The notes beneath the pieces are model-generated. The model was not told the origin of the DNA, did not search any database, and was given only the letters and a program-made list of their open reading frames with translations. Source: an uncultured bacterium (GTDB taxonomy: Bacteria > Bacteroidota > Bacteroidia > Chitinophagales > CAIOSU01). Taken from it: DNA of 8,349 bases. Positions 1 through 7,256 of the stretch are shown one piece after another; position 1 is the stretch's first letter; every line of letters begins with the position of its first letter. The DNA lies in contig CAIOSU010000333.1 in assembly GCA_903861055.1 (NCBI GenBank), positions 1-8,349 of the forward strand, in the 5' to 3' direction. A program made the position numbers and the translations under genes.

Positions 1-123
1 ATATGTATGCATCCAATGAGTCGGAGCCTACCTTCTCGTATCTGATGTTCACAAACTTAAACACTCCCAAATCGAGCATTTTACTTACGGAATAGTTGTG
101 CCGCGTTTGCGAGAAACGCTCTC
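1..123 (-). pseudogene. tamL: Out-of-frame continuation of the tamL-like gene (end of last POTRA domain), cut by the window edge
   Basis: On the minus strand, the frame with codons at 121-119, 118-116 and so on down to 4-2 is open for 40 codons. It reads ERFSQTRHNYSVSK, then MLDLGVFKFVNIRYEKVGSD. This is the classic end of the last POTRA domain before the barrel in TamL/BamA-like proteins (a G-E-x-F/Y-S, then an L-x-x-L-G-V-F-K type helix and a strand). The upstream frame ends its family-like part at TIP (Pro313, bases 126-124). Only two bases (123-122) lie between that codon and the GAG at 121-119. Adding one G there would give TIP-G-E-R-F-S, restoring the expected PGE turn. So one base is missing on the minus strand at about 122-124. 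No canonical slippery heptamer is visible, so programmed frameshifting is unlikely. The barrel part lies outside the window. Confidence 0.8.
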
Positions 124-1062
124 GGGTATAGTAAGTAGGTTTCTACCGACGGTTGTGACCCGAATATACTTCTTTACATTTGGGTATATGAAAATGAACT
201 TTCTAAATTTGGAGGTATCGCCTGTAAGCCCTTGATTGGGCCTATCAATAGAGTAACCAGGATATATAGTAACGTTACGAAAGTAAAACTGATGGTGCTT
301 TTCGTTAGTATCGGGGTTCTCAATGTTAAAATATATATCCACCTGCTGGTTACCTACAGTAGTGTCAATATAATAGTAAATGTATTCTGGGCTAAAGGAA
401 TAGTAGCCTGAGTCTCTTACTAAGGTGGCTATGGTATTCCGGTCGTTATCTAGCTTCGAAAGTTTGTACAACTTGCCAGATTCCGTAAGTAATAAATCTT
501 GGTTGTTGTATATTATCTTATTTATGTAATCGGCACTATCAGCAGGTAAGTTCACATTCCGAACCCTATGTCTTCCGTTTGATGCCATAGTATAGGTAAC
601 GCTAATCGAATTTACCTCGTTGTTATTTATTTCATACGTAATGGTAGAACCAAAGTATCCCTGCTCCCTAAGGTATTTCTCCATCAGTAGTTTACTTCTC
701 TTTACATCACCGGTATTGAGATAAACAGGCGGTTCGCCAATCTTGTTTTTCAAGAAATTCCGTAATCCTTTTTTTGCCACCTCATTACCGTTATCATCCA
801 ATTTGGTCTTTGGCTCTTTAGTGCGTTGGTATATCCATAAGCGGGTGCGGAAAAGCCCAAGAAATTTCTTGTTACCCTGTGGTTGTATATTAGCCTTTAT
901 CTCACCTGCTGTGCGTCCAGGTTTATGCACCATTTCTGGGTTCAAGTATTTCAACTCAGCCCCCACGTACAGCTTCTTACCCTCGGGTATTAGCTTAGTA
1001 GCCGTGCAGCCCCACGCCAGTATTGTTATTATCAATAAGGTTAGGTAATGCCTACGGTTCAT
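85..1062 (-). CDS. tamL: TamL-like (TamA/Omp85 family) outer-membrane lipoprotein, N-terminal part ended early by a frameshift
   Basis: This is the periplasmic half of an Omp85-superfamily protein, the outer-membrane partner of TamB. Residues 1-18 form a lipoprotein signal (Arg-rich start, hydrophobic stretch LLIITILAWG) with Cys19 as the likely lipidated residue. The box is L-A-W-G-C, with Trp at -2, which is loose. The CTATKLIPEGKKLY start after Cys is typical of Bacteroidetes TamL proteins. POTRA-like segments follow at about 108-160 (GEPPVYLNTGDVKRSKLL, then LREQGYFGS), 197-250 and from 259 on. The reading frame stops at residue 325, whereas family members normally run to roughly 700-850 residues with a 16-strand barrel. 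Residues 314-325 are not family-like. The family sequence resumes in another frame (see 1-123), so I read this stop as the result of a one-base deletion. The ATG start overlaps the tamB stop as ATGA, which suggests translational coupling. Family assignment is firm; whether the gene is truly broken is open. Confidence 0.85.
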   Translation of the reverse strand: MNRRHYLTLLIITILAWGCTATKLIPEGKKLYVGAELKYLNPEMVHKPGRTAGEIKANIQPQGNKKFLGLFRTRLWIYQRTKEPKTKLDDNGNEVAKKGLRNFLKNKIGEPPVYLNTGDVKRSKLLMEKYLREQGYFGSTITYEINNNEVNSISVTYTMASNGRHRVRNVNLPADSADYINKIIYNNQDLLLTESGKLYKLSKLDNDRNTIATLVRDSGYYSFSPEYIYYYIDTTVGNQQVDIYFNIENPDTNEKHHQFYFRNVTIYPGYSIDRPNQGLTGDTSKFRKFIFIYPNVKKYIRVTTVGRNLLTIPESVSRKRGTTIP

Positions 1063-4000
1063 TCTTGCTCCTTGGTTTTTGGGGCTATGGTTGGTATACT
1101 ATCATTTGGAATAGTGTCGTTTGGCAGCACTGGTAATGGCACTTCCAAAGGCATCTTTTCTTGCTCTTCTACTTTTTTTCTTTTTCTAAAACTATGTTGA
1201 AAGGTGAGGCCCACGCCAGTGCGGTTCACGTTGTTTTGGTACAAAAGGTTATAGTCCGATGTGTTGAAAATTTTAACCCGATACTTCCCGTTTTCGGTAA
1301 GTTTATACTCTAACACAAAGTTTCCTGCCCATTGCGTAAAGCCGCTTCCTTGATTGGCGCTTCCGGTATTGCTTTCCAAATTCACATCGCCACCGGCTTT
1401 TAACTCCAATCGGTTATCAAACAGACCTTTGCTAACACTTACCCCTAACTCAGTAACGGTATTATTGGCATCGGTTGTAGAATAGCCTTCGTAAGAACTG
1501 GCATCAATGTTCACCGAAAAGTCTTTTACTTTGCTTGTAAATCGGCTCAATTGCTGGTTTACCAGTCCGCTTACACTTTTTAATGCGGTATTTACTCCTG
1601 GTATTCCTCCACCCGAACTAGTGCTGCCACTCGAAATAAAGCTATTCATCAGTAATATGGCAAATACTTGGGTGTTTATTTCGTTTTGGTCTTGGCGCAT
1701 TTGTTGCAATCGACGGCTAGCTATGCTGCTTATACCTGATTCGTTTGGCAATCGGATGTCGAAAGAAATGATGGGACTGGAAAGTACCCCTCGCATAGTC
1801 AATACTACTTCTACATTGCTTGGCTTTTTGGCATCCGATTGTTCTTGAGGTGTGAGCGTTGTTGCTTGGTCTCCAATTAAAGCAAAGGTGCTTATTTTGG
1901 TGGCGTAGATAGCATTAATACTTAGTCGTGCATCCATTGGGTCTCCACTAAGGTCAATTCGGCTGCCTTTTTCAATAATGAATTTACGTTTTAAGAAAGC
2001 CTGGGTCATACGATAGCTTCCGCTTACTACATCCAATCCGCCAATTATGGAGATATTGCCATTGGCGGGGATGTTTACAGCAAGGTTTCCTTCAGCAACT
2101 AAGTCAAGTTGGTCGCCGGTCCCGGCATCAACAACTACAACAAAATAGGCATCATCGGTTACTTCTAGGTTCAAAGTTAAATCAATGGGCAGTGAAGTAA
2201 CACTATATCTTTTCTGGGTCACTAAGGTATCGCCGGAGTTGGGGTTATGGTATATTACATAAGCTGCATCTTGTATGCCTTCTTCAAGGGTTAAAGGCGA
2301 AACTGTAAGGTTAGTACCTTTTTTTGTTGAAGTGGCCACGTCAAGTATTGGCAGCGCAGGCGTTCCAGTAATTCGGGCATCAACGCTCAATATTAAAGTG
2401 CCATAAAACAGTTCGCGTATATCGCGTTTTGTATTCAAGAACTGGAAACCGTTGGTTTTGAAACGGAGATTGAACTGAAAATCTTTAAAATAATCGTGTG
2501 TTATCTTGCCATCCAAGGTGGCTAAATCGCCTCTTGCATCTTTTAATTGTAGACTGTTCAGCGTAATCTGGCTACTTGTAAAATTAACATCGTGGTTGGG
2601 TATTTGAAACTGGGTGCCAGCAAAGAGTACAAAGGTCTTGACACCATTAAACCCAACGTGACCGTCTATTTCTGGTTTGGAATAAGTACCTCTTATTGTT
2701 GCTTCAGCATTTATTGAGCCTTCACTATCCTTCACGAAATCTCTTAGGAACGGGTCGAATATTTTAAGGTCGATTTTGGCGATATTGAAACCAGCATTAA
2801 TTTCTTGGGTCTTAGTATCTATTTTACCCAATAGTGTCATACTATTGGCCCCCGAGAGAACAATGCCCACATCGATATTCGACCCTGACCTTGAGCCATT
2901 AATGCTCATATCGCCTACCGAACTTTCATTGATTTCGATGTCCTTTATTGTAATGTCGGAAACAAAATCAAGGCTTTGTTTGACGTCGTAAACGGTTGCT
3001 GCACCATTTATCGTACCTCCAAAATCCAATCCCTCATAAGAAACCAACTCGGATAGCTCGCCCAACGGGAAGTTGTTGAACGAAATCTGCAATGGATTTT
3101 TACCATTGGTGGTATCAGGGGTATTAAACTGAAAACGTTTTTGCCCGTTCTCGAAACCAAACTTTTCAAAGTTCAACCCTTTGGGAGCGACTATCAATTT
3201 GTTACCCACTAAACTGGTCCACGTTTCGCCATTAAGTATGAGAGGTCTATCAAATGAAAACCAATATTCGTCGTCGTTTTGTTGCATGTAGCCGCCCATT
3301 TTTAAACGGTAAAACGAGGTGTCAGCATCATATATATTCAATCCATATCGCAAGCTGTCATTACGAAAGAATGTGAACAGCCTTGTATGCGGTATGTCAA
3401 TTTCATTGCCATAGGTAAGGCTATCAACCATTACCATAGCTCCGAATAATTTACCGCGACCACCTGTGCGCACGGTAACTTTGTTGATTGATAAACTATC
3501 GTACCTAACTTCAGGAATAATGGCGGTAATAATCAAATCGCCTTTTTCATTATCAAACCTGCCTGTAATAGATGCTGTATCCAAAATCAATCCTGGGGCT
3601 AAAACATCTATTAGCGGCTGTGGCTTGCTTATGGTTAGTAGCATATCAAACTGCTGTGGTGTTTTTACCTTATAGGGCTTAATAATACTGTCGCCTACAT
3701 TATCAACATAGCTGGCTATGAAGGCTTGCAATTCGGTAGGTAGGGCTTCTAGGTTGTAGCGTCCTGCTATAAATCCGTTTATAACAGGCGAACTTATTTG
3801 TATTGTTTTGCCAGTGTCGTTGGCGTAGGCCTCTACCACAAAACTATCCATAATAAATACGTCAGTGCTATCATTAATTTTAATGTCCAAAAGTACTGCC
3901 TTGCCATCCACGTCTATTGAGCTGAATCCTTTAAGGTCTACATCCATTTGCATACTAATGCCTATTGGAGTAGTAGTAATATTTAGCTTGTGCAAGTTTA

Positions 4001-6098
4001 TAGTATCTAACGATGCTATGAACGATAACTCGGTATTGGCAGTATCTAAATTGACTAGTCCATCAAAATCAAACTTAAGGTTCGGGTCGTCGATGTGGAT
4101 GCTGCCATTAAATTGCATTTTGTCCATTTTACCCCCAATTGAGATATTGTGGTAGGTATATTTCTTGGCTTCCACCTCGCTAATAATGGCATCTATAGTG
4201 GTATGTATGCTGTCTAAAGAAAGTCCTTGCCCTTTAGCGGTAGCACTTAGGCTAATTCTTCCTAAATCTTCAGTGCCTAACAACGCTCCTAAGTGGAAAG
4301 TATCTAGTCTCACTTTTCCGTCATAAGAAGCTTGGGTGTATGTATCGTTAAAGTTTGCCGACAAATCGGCTTTCAATGTTCCTAGGTCGCTGGATAACAG
4401 CCCCTTTAGACTCATATCAGTAATAGTACCGTCGAAAGTGCCGCTGTAGGCAACCGTACCAAGTTTAGTTAGCATTTCGGGCAAGGTATCACCCACAAAA
4501 GGCGCAATTTCTTGGCTTCTGGTTTTTAAGTAGTTTAGGTTTAAGGTAAACCGAGTATTGGCGATAGCTGGTAAGCCTATTGCTCTAATATTACCTGATA
4601 GACCTGTTACCTTTTGGGTGCTCAGTAATACTTTTTTGGCGTCAATGGAATCTAAGCGACCACCAATGTCACCAGTAAGCCTAATGGTGCCAAACTTGCT
4701 TACGCCTTTTGGTATGCCCACTTCGCCAATTATGGCTAGTAAATCATAGTAGTCGGTAGTTAATTGGTTTAGCTTTACTTGGAACGTGGCTGTTTTGTAG
4801 TCGGGTAGGCCTTGCGCATTGCCGCTAAGCTTTACTTTGGTAATGGAGTTTGTGCTTAGTTCAACCAAATCAAGCTTTAAATCTCCTATAGTTCCGTTTG
4901 CTTTGATAGCAAGATTTATAATGGCCTCTCGTGCTTTAGGCGCCAGTATACCATCCGTCCAAAGAAACGGTAGGAAGGGTTCTAGCGCTCCTAGTTTGAT
5001 GTTTGCTTTTTCTAGGTCCAACTCAACGCCTGTGTTCGGGTCAAAGGTTAGCAGTTGGTTAAAGCTAGTGTATTGCACTTGTGCATCTAGCGCAATATCA
5101 ATTCCGGTGCTTTTTAGAGCAAACCCTTGCACGTTAATTCCTTTTTCGGTAATCGCTAAATCTCCAGTTAAATGCTCAATCACCGTTCCGTCGGCTGAGT
5201 TTAGCGAAATGCCTTCAATATTCACTTCTAACAAGTTGTGCTCCCAAGCAACATCTTCCAATTCGGCGTTAATGTTGGAAATGTCTAAATGGTTGTAATC
5301 AAAGCCACCTATATTGGGTTGGTTTGCTTGGTCTATTTTTACCTTTAGGTTTTCTAGCTTCACATCCTCAATAGAAAAGGCCCAACCAACATCAGGGAGC
5401 GGAAAATCCATTGGAGAGCTTATCAAACCGACACTATCAACAGCCGTTGAATCGCTGATGCTAGTAATGAATAGAGTTACCTGGCTGTTGGATATGTTGA
5501 TGTGGTCGGCATCGATGCTTTGGTTTACCAAATCTAGCTTATCTAACTCCAAATCGGCCTCACTCACATAAGTATTTAGCTTCAGTCCCTCTATATCCAA
5601 ATTGAAGCGGACCTTGGTAAGATATGCCTGCCGAGCAGAAATAACCCAATTGCTGGGCGTGGTATCAACAATTGCTGTCGTGTCGCTAAAAGCATCGATG
5701 ATGTATTGAAAATTAAAATCACCCGTTTCAGGCGATTGGCTTAGGTTTCCAACAGCATCTTCCAACTCAACTGCATCAATATGAATTTCCTGCTTAAGTA
5801 TTCGCCAAAGGCTAATATCAACTTCCAGCCTTTTTGCATACAACAATGTATCGCCATTGGGCTCTTCTATATACACCCCCTTTAATAATACATTATCTAT
5901 AAAATTAATGCGTACTTGGTTTACGCTAATATGCCCACCTGTTTTTTCGGCAAGGATAGAGGTGGCCTTTTGAGCAATAAAGGTTTGCACCACTGGCAAC
6001 CGCAAGGCAATGAGCAGCACTATCAATACCCCTAAAATACCCAAAAGGATATAGGCAGTATATTTAGCGAGTTTTTTGAGTGCTCTTTTCAAGGTCAT
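1059..6098 (-). CDS. tamB: TamB/AsmA-like inner-membrane-anchored translocation and assembly module protein
   Basis: A TamB-family protein: anchored in the inner membrane, with a long beta-rich periplasmic groove that reaches a TamA/TamL barrel. In known systems the family is linked to outer-membrane protein assembly and to lipid transport across the periplasm. A basic N-terminus (MTLKRALKKLAK) precedes one membrane segment at about 14-32. AsmA-like sequence follows (KATSILAEKTGGHISVNQV, then DTLLYAKRLEVDISLWRILK at about 82-101). The middle of about 1100 residues is repetitive beta-strand sequence rich in D, G, T and I. The conserved TamB C-terminal domain (DUF490) spans about 1270-1637. It includes NLAVNIPANGNISIIGGLDV, SGSYRM near 1360, LSGDPMDARLSINA near 1385-1397 and GVLSSPIISFDIRLP near 1437-1450. 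At 1679 residues it is longer than E. coli TamB (1259) but normal for Bacteroidetes homologues. The end carries a basic patch FRKRKK and a Pro-rich tail (1649-1679). No frame disruption is seen. The stop overlaps the tamL start by 4 bases. The ATG start is supported by the anchor segment beginning right after it; no Shine-Dalgarno sequence is visible. Confidence 0.93.
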   Translation of the reverse strand: MTLKRALKKLAKYTAYILLGILGVLIVLLIALRLPVVQTFIAQKATSILAEKTGGHISVNQVRINFIDNVLLKGVYIEEPNGDTLLYAKRLEVDISLWRILKQEIHIDAVELEDAVGNLSQSPETGDFNFQYIIDAFSDTTAIVDTTPSNWVISARQAYLTKVRFNLDIEGLKLNTYVSEADLELDKLDLVNQSIDADHINISNSQVTLFITSISDSTAVDSVGLISSPMDFPLPDVGWAFSIEDVKLENLKVKIDQANQPNIGGFDYNHLDISNINAELEDVAWEHNLLEVNIEGISLNSADGTVIEHLTGDLAITEKGINVQGFALKSTGIDIALDAQVQYTSFNQLLTFDPNTGVELDLEKANIKLGALEPFLPFLWTDGILAPKAREAIINLAIKANGTIGDLKLDLVELSTNSITKVKLSGNAQGLPDYKTATFQVKLNQLTTDYYDLLAIIGEVGIPKGVSKFGTIRLTGDIGGRLDSIDAKKVLLSTQKVTGLSGNIRAIGLPAIANTRFTLNLNYLKTRSQEIAPFVGDTLPEMLTKLGTVAYSGTFDGTITDMSLKGLLSSDLGTLKADLSANFNDTYTQASYDGKVRLDTFHLGALLGTEDLGRISLSATAKGQGLSLDSIHTTIDAIISEVEAKKYTYHNISIGGKMDKMQFNGSIHIDDPNLKFDFDGLVNLDTANTELSFIASLDTINLHKLNITTTPIGISMQMDVDLKGFSSIDVDGKAVLLDIKINDSTDVFIMDSFVVEAYANDTGKTIQISSPVINGFIAGRYNLEALPTELQAFIASYVDNVGDSIIKPYKVKTPQQFDMLLTISKPQPLIDVLAPGLILDTASITGRFDNEKGDLIITAIIPEVRYDSLSINKVTVRTGGRGKLFGAMVMVDSLTYGNEIDIPHTRLFTFFRNDSLRYGLNIYDADTSFYRLKMGGYMQQNDDEYWFSFDRPLILNGETWTSLVGNKLIVAPKGLNFEKFGFENGQKRFQFNTPDTTNGKNPLQISFNNFPLGELSELVSYEGLDFGGTINGAATVYDVKQSLDFVSDITIKDIEINESSVGDMSINGSRSGSNIDVGIVLSGANSMTLLGKIDTKTQEINAGFNIAKIDLKIFDPFLRDFVKDSEGSINAEATIRGTYSKPEIDGHVGFNGVKTFVLFAGTQFQIPNHDVNFTSSQITLNSLQLKDARGDLATLDGKITHDYFKDFQFNLRFKTNGFQFLNTKRDIRELFYGTLILSVDARITGTPALPILDVATSTKKGTNLTVSPLTLEEGIQDAAYVIYHNPNSGDTLVTQKRYSVTSLPIDLTLNLEVTDDAYFVVVVDAGTGDQLDLVAEGNLAVNIPANGNISIIGGLDVVSGSYRMTQAFLKRKFIIEKGSRIDLSGDPMDARLSINAIYATKISTFALIGDQATTLTPQEQSDAKKPSNVEVVLTMRGVLSSPIISFDIRLPNESGISSIASRRLQQMRQDQNEINTQVFAILLMNSFISSGSTSSGGGIPGVNTALKSVSGLVNQQLSRFTSKVKDFSVNIDASSYEGYSTTDANNTVTELGVSVSKGLFDNRLELKAGGDVNLESNTGSANQGSGFTQWAGNFVLEYKLTENGKYRVKIFNTSDYNLLYQNNVNRTGVGLTFQHSFRKRKKVEEQEKMPLEVPLPVLPNDTIPNDSIPTIAPKTKEQE

Positions 6099-6228
6099 CC
6101 AAATTTAACAATATGTTCTGAACGACGTGAAATATTATATAACGGCAGTTTGTTGAAAACCCTTATAACGTGCAACAAAAATGCAGCAATAAATGTGTTT
6201 GATTAAAAACGATACGTGGATGTTCGGA
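6099..6228. other. Intergenic region between the glycosyltransferase-like gene and tamB
   Basis: A 130-base AT-rich gap between two minus-strand genes; it should hold the tamB promoter if tamB is not co-transcribed with the upstream gene. I found no confident promoter. A perfect TAnnTTTG match (minus strand, 6107-6100) sits directly against the tamB ATG, too close to act for that start. A TATAAT at 6139-6134 (minus) has no well-spaced -35 or -33 element. No GC-rich hairpin followed by a T-run was found downstream of the 6229 stop. The only structured element is the short inverted repeat at 6149-6179. Confidence 0.6.
6149..6179. repeat. Short inverted repeat TTTGTTG / CAACAAA upstream of tamB
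   Basis: Perfect 7-base arms at 6149-6155 and 6173-6179 are separated by 17 bases. The right arm ends about 50 bases upstream of the tamB start as read on the minus strand. The arms are AT-rich and no T-run follows, so it does not look like an intrinsic terminator. It could be a protein-binding site or a chance match. Confidence 0.25.
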
Positions 6229-7134
6229 TCAGGATTTGCCCAAAAACGACCAGCGTAGTTCGTTTATGTACCACTTTAGCTTATCTACCTTGCTTTTGCC
6301 TTCCAACTCGATGCTTAGCGAGGTGAAAATGGCTGGATTGAGTATTCGACGCAATTGTTTACCCAGCCACGAATAGCTGGCGTAGGGTAGTTTTTGGTCA
6401 GTAAGGTATGGTTTTAAAGTTGGTAGTATGGTTTTAAAAAACGTATTGCGGTTGTGCCAATACAATTCCTTGTTGCGCTTGGGCATTACCTCCATACCCA
6501 AGTGGGCTGTAAGGTGGTGGTGGTCGAGTAGCAAGTAGCTTTGGCTGTGGGCAAATACATTGTGTGCCAATGTTGCCTCAATAAAAGGGGTACCCAGTAT
6601 AATATCGCTAAGCACAAACTTATTCAGCAAACTGCGATGAAACACAAAGCAATCATAGCCAGGGTGTGGGTTTCCAGTTTGAGCCCAAATAAGCGGCAAT
6701 TGGTCGGGGCTTTTATATAAAGGTGCAATTCTGCGCCTGTTTATAATCAAGGCATCGTGTCCTTGGTTTATATAAGCTGCTACAACTCGGTAGAAATAGG
6801 GCTGCAATATTATGTCGGCATTGGTATATATCAAGTACTCTGCATCGGTGTTGGCAGTAAGTGCTTCTAAAATATCTTTTATGAATGGTAGCTTTTTAGT
6901 GGCCTTAATCCCTTCCACATCTAATATAGATTGAGTAAGAAAGGTTAGTAATTTGAAGTAGGATGGCACTATCGGTTCATCCTCGGGGAAGCAAACAGCC
7001 AGCAAATCTACCTGTACCTCAGTAGCCTGTTCCTGAGCTACCTGCATTGACCGAAACACCATGGGCTGAACCTGATGTAACTCATTGCCTTGAGGGGCAT
7101 TAACAGGATTGATGATATGCGCGAAGTGTAACAA
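6229..7134 (-). CDS. Putative GT-A-type glycosyltransferase-like protein, TTG start
   Basis: A soluble 301-residue protein with no signal peptide or membrane segment, probably cytoplasmic. I do not recognise a named gene. Glycosyltransferase-like marks are a first beta-strand HFAHIINPVN (3-12), a second strand VDLLAVCFP (42-50), and EYLIYTNADIIL (99-110), whose N-A-D triad (105-107) sits where GT-A enzymes carry their metal-binding DxD. Further on are HPGYDCFVFHRSLL (157-170), resembling the G-x-D-x-F-V-F acceptor-site strand, and DHHHLTAHLG (204-213), a His-rich segment that could supply a metal or phosphate ligand. The C-terminus (about 255-301) is basic and rich in Trp, Leu and Lys. The start is TTG at 7134. 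The frame is open only back to a stop at 7153-7155, with no upstream ATG. The first internal Met (residue 25) would remove the first strand, so TTG (or CTG at 7140) is preferred. Substrate is unknown. Fold assignment rests on motifs by eye only. Confidence 0.6.
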   Translation of the reverse strand: MLHFAHIINPVNAPQGNELHQVQPMVFRSMQVAQEQATEVQVDLLAVCFPEDEPIVPSYFKLLTFLTQSILDVEGIKATKKLPFIKDILEALTANTDAEYLIYTNADIILQPYFYRVVAAYINQGHDALIINRRRIAPLYKSPDQLPLIWAQTGNPHPGYDCFVFHRSLLNKFVLSDIILGTPFIEATLAHNVFAHSQSYLLLDHHHLTAHLGMEVMPKRNKELYWHNRNTFFKTILPTLKPYLTDQKLPYASYSWLGKQLRRILNPAIFTSLSIELEGKSKVDKLKWYINELRWSFLGKS

Positions 7135-7256
7135 GGGCAGGCAGCAGTGATTTTAATGGCTATTTTACTAAATTAGCAAGAATAATAGGTATAATAGCAA
7201 AGAGCGCGAAGTAAATACGATAGGGTACCCTCAAGATAAAACAAATAAAAGGCTTA
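7135..7256. other. Divergent intergenic region between the glycosyltransferase-like and UbiA-family genes
   Basis: This 122-base gap separates the two divergent genes and must hold the promoters of both, unless they lie inside the flanking coding sequence. Facing the UbiA gene, a TATAAT lies at 7190-7195 but no good -35 or TTG element precedes it. A perfect 10-base palindrome AGGGTACCCT sits at 7222-7231, 25 bases before the UbiA ATG. No RNA gene or open frame of note was found here. Confidence 0.6.
7168..7200 (-). promoter_or_regulatory. Weak candidate Bacteroidetes-type promoter for the glycosyltransferase-like gene
   Basis: On the minus strand a TTG at 7200-7198 is followed, after 22 bases, by TAATTTAG at 7175-7168. 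That is one mismatch from the Bacteroidetes -7 consensus TAnnTTTG, with the TTG in the place of the -33 element. Transcription would start about 25-30 bases before the TTG start codon at 7134. Spacing is slightly long and the region is AT-rich, so a chance match is quite possible. Confidence 0.22.

Noticed and set aside
115..130. Programmed -1 ribosomal frameshift as the explanation for the tamL frame change
   Set aside because: There is no X-XXY-YYZ slippery heptamer at the junction. A one-base insertion restores the expected PGE sequence exactly, which points to a deletion or sequence error.
4819..5298. Plus-strand 159-residue open frame, and the other plus-strand frames inside 743-5571
   Set aside because: All lie antisense to the tamB and tamL-like genes, have Ser/Leu-rich composition typical of antisense shadows, and show no recognisable domain.
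6100..6107. Perfect TAnnTTTG match (TAAATTTG, minus strand) before tamB
   Set aside because: It ends two bases from the tamB ATG, so transcription would start inside the gene, and no TTG element lies 19-22 bases upstream.
6170..6228. Intrinsic terminator after the glycosyltransferase-like gene
   Set aside because: Only short TGCA-type repeats around a T-run were found. No stable GC-rich stem followed by a T-run was seen in the minus-strand direction.
7190..7195. TATAAT on the plus strand before the UbiA-family gene
   Set aside because: No suitable -35 or TTG element is found at the right distance, and the stretch is AT-rich, so the match is not convincing.
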